From positions 124,001 through 188,000 of the forward strand of contig NZ_QTQI01000012.1 of the NCBI RefSeq assembly GCF_003853705.1: DNA of 64,000 bases, read 5' to 3'. This document shows, one piece after another, positions 63,638-64,000 of the stretch. The position numbers and the translations under genes are program-made. The stretch is from Burkholderia sp. Bp8992 (GTDB lineage: Bacteria; Pseudomonadota; Gammaproteobacteria; Burkholderiales; Burkholderiaceae). How positions within the stretch are numbered: position 1 is the stretch's first letter; every line of letters begins with the position of its first letter. The notes under the pieces are model-generated. The model saw only the letters and a list, made by a program, of their open reading frames with translations. It was not told where the DNA came from and did no database searches.

Positions 63638-64000
63638 ATGTCGAAACAGAGAACTAAGCGGGTGATCGGCAACTGGAAGATGCACGGCCGGCTGGCCGGC
63701 AACCAGGCGTTGCTGAACGAAGTGGTGCAGGGTGTAGGCGCGGTGGCGGCCGAAACGTCGGTCGGCGTGTGCGTGCCGTTCCCGTATCTCGCGCAGGTTC
63801 ACGCGCAGCTCGATGGCGGCCGTGTCGCCTGGGGCGCGCAGGACGTGTCCGCGCACGAACAGGGCGCGTTCACCGGCGAAGTGGCGGCCGCGATGGTCGC
63901 GGAGTTCGGCGCACGCTATGCGATCGTCGGTCACTCGGAGCGCCGCGCGTATCACCGCGAAAGCAACGAGACGGTCGCGGCGAAGACGCAGCGCGCGCTC
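63638..64000 (+). CDS. tpiA: Triosephosphate isomerase, N-terminal part
   Basis: The first 121 residues of TpiA are present; the window ends within the gene. It begins MSKQRTKRVIGNWKMHGRLA with the substrate-binding Asn and Lys, and reaches AIVGHSERRAYHRES, which holds the catalytic His. The catalytic Glu lies beyond the edge. It interconverts dihydroxyacetone phosphate and glyceraldehyde-3-phosphate. Confidence 0.96.
   Translation, partial: MSKQRTKRVIGNWKMHGRLAGNQALLNEVVQGVGAVAAETSVGVCVPFPYLAQVHAQLDGGRVAWGAQDVSAHEQGAFTGEVAAAMVAEFGARYAIVGHSERRAYHRESNETVAAKTQRAL

Overview
The window is about 67% GC, densely packed, and reads as chromosomal DNA of a Burkholderia species, most likely of the Burkholderia cepacia complex. 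This is inferred from gene order (LPS-core genes with msbA; purD-hemF-nadD-rsfS-rlmH-maf-rng; kdpFABCDE; ilvI-ilvH-ilvC-psd-pssA-leuA; rpsO-pnp-quinone reductase-tpiA) and from codon use. No tRNA, rRNA, insertion sequence, integrase or CRISPR array was seen. Nearly all genes are housekeeping or core accessory genes. Both ends cut a gene: a family 9 glycosyltransferase at the left and tpiA at the right.

Layout. Bases 1-5670 hold an envelope glycolipid cluster: GT9, an O-antigen ligase-like protein, two GT2 enzymes and MsbA. Bases 5700-11312 hold envelope and transport genes: an RcnB-like periplasmic protein, a short FUSC-like protein, an MFS carrier coupled to a PRC-barrel lipoprotein, a glycine-rich repeat lipoprotein and YggL. 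Bases 11579-12391 are a small islet with a frameshifted gene and a DUF1493 gene. Bases 12471-20340 (minus strand) carry the conserved maintenance cluster rng, maf, rlmH, rsfS, nadD, hemF, purD, yebC and upp. Bases 20547-22927 carry an atypical SDR, mgsA and a quinone reductase. Bases 23124-31572 are the potassium-uptake locus kdpFABC with its sensor pair kdpDE, preceded by an extra 35-residue membrane peptide. Bases 31731-37858 carry a DUF333 protein, a guanidinium exporter under a guanidine-II riboswitch, DUF4126, a large FtsX-type permease, a truncated haemoglobin, an AlaX-type editing protein and DUF924. Bases 38023-42264 carry a GT-C glycosyltransferase and a tetR-LOG-SDR operon.

The most interesting system is at 42470-45073 on the minus strand. 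A PlcP-type metallophosphoesterase, an Agt-type GT4 glycosyltransferase and a diacylglycerol kinase form a tight operon. Just upstream is a PHO-box-like sequence, CTGTCAT-N4-CAGTCAC. Together they predict a phosphate-starvation lipid-remodelling pathway: phospholipid to diacylglycerol, then to glycolipid, with DgkA returning diacylglycerol to phosphatidate.

Bases 45231-47517 are an ECF sigma factor operon with DUF3619, DUF3106 and RDD proteins. Bases 47873-54882 combine branched-chain amino acid synthesis with phosphatidylethanolamine synthesis. leuA is preceded by a leucine-rich leader peptide containing three CTA codons, a good attenuation candidate. Bases 54955-59513 carry a SulP transporter with a beta-carbonic anhydrase, a BamE-like lipoprotein and an orphan amino-acid-type binding protein. 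The window ends with rpsO, pnp (with a long perfect hairpin in its leader), a quinone oxidoreductase and the start of tpiA.
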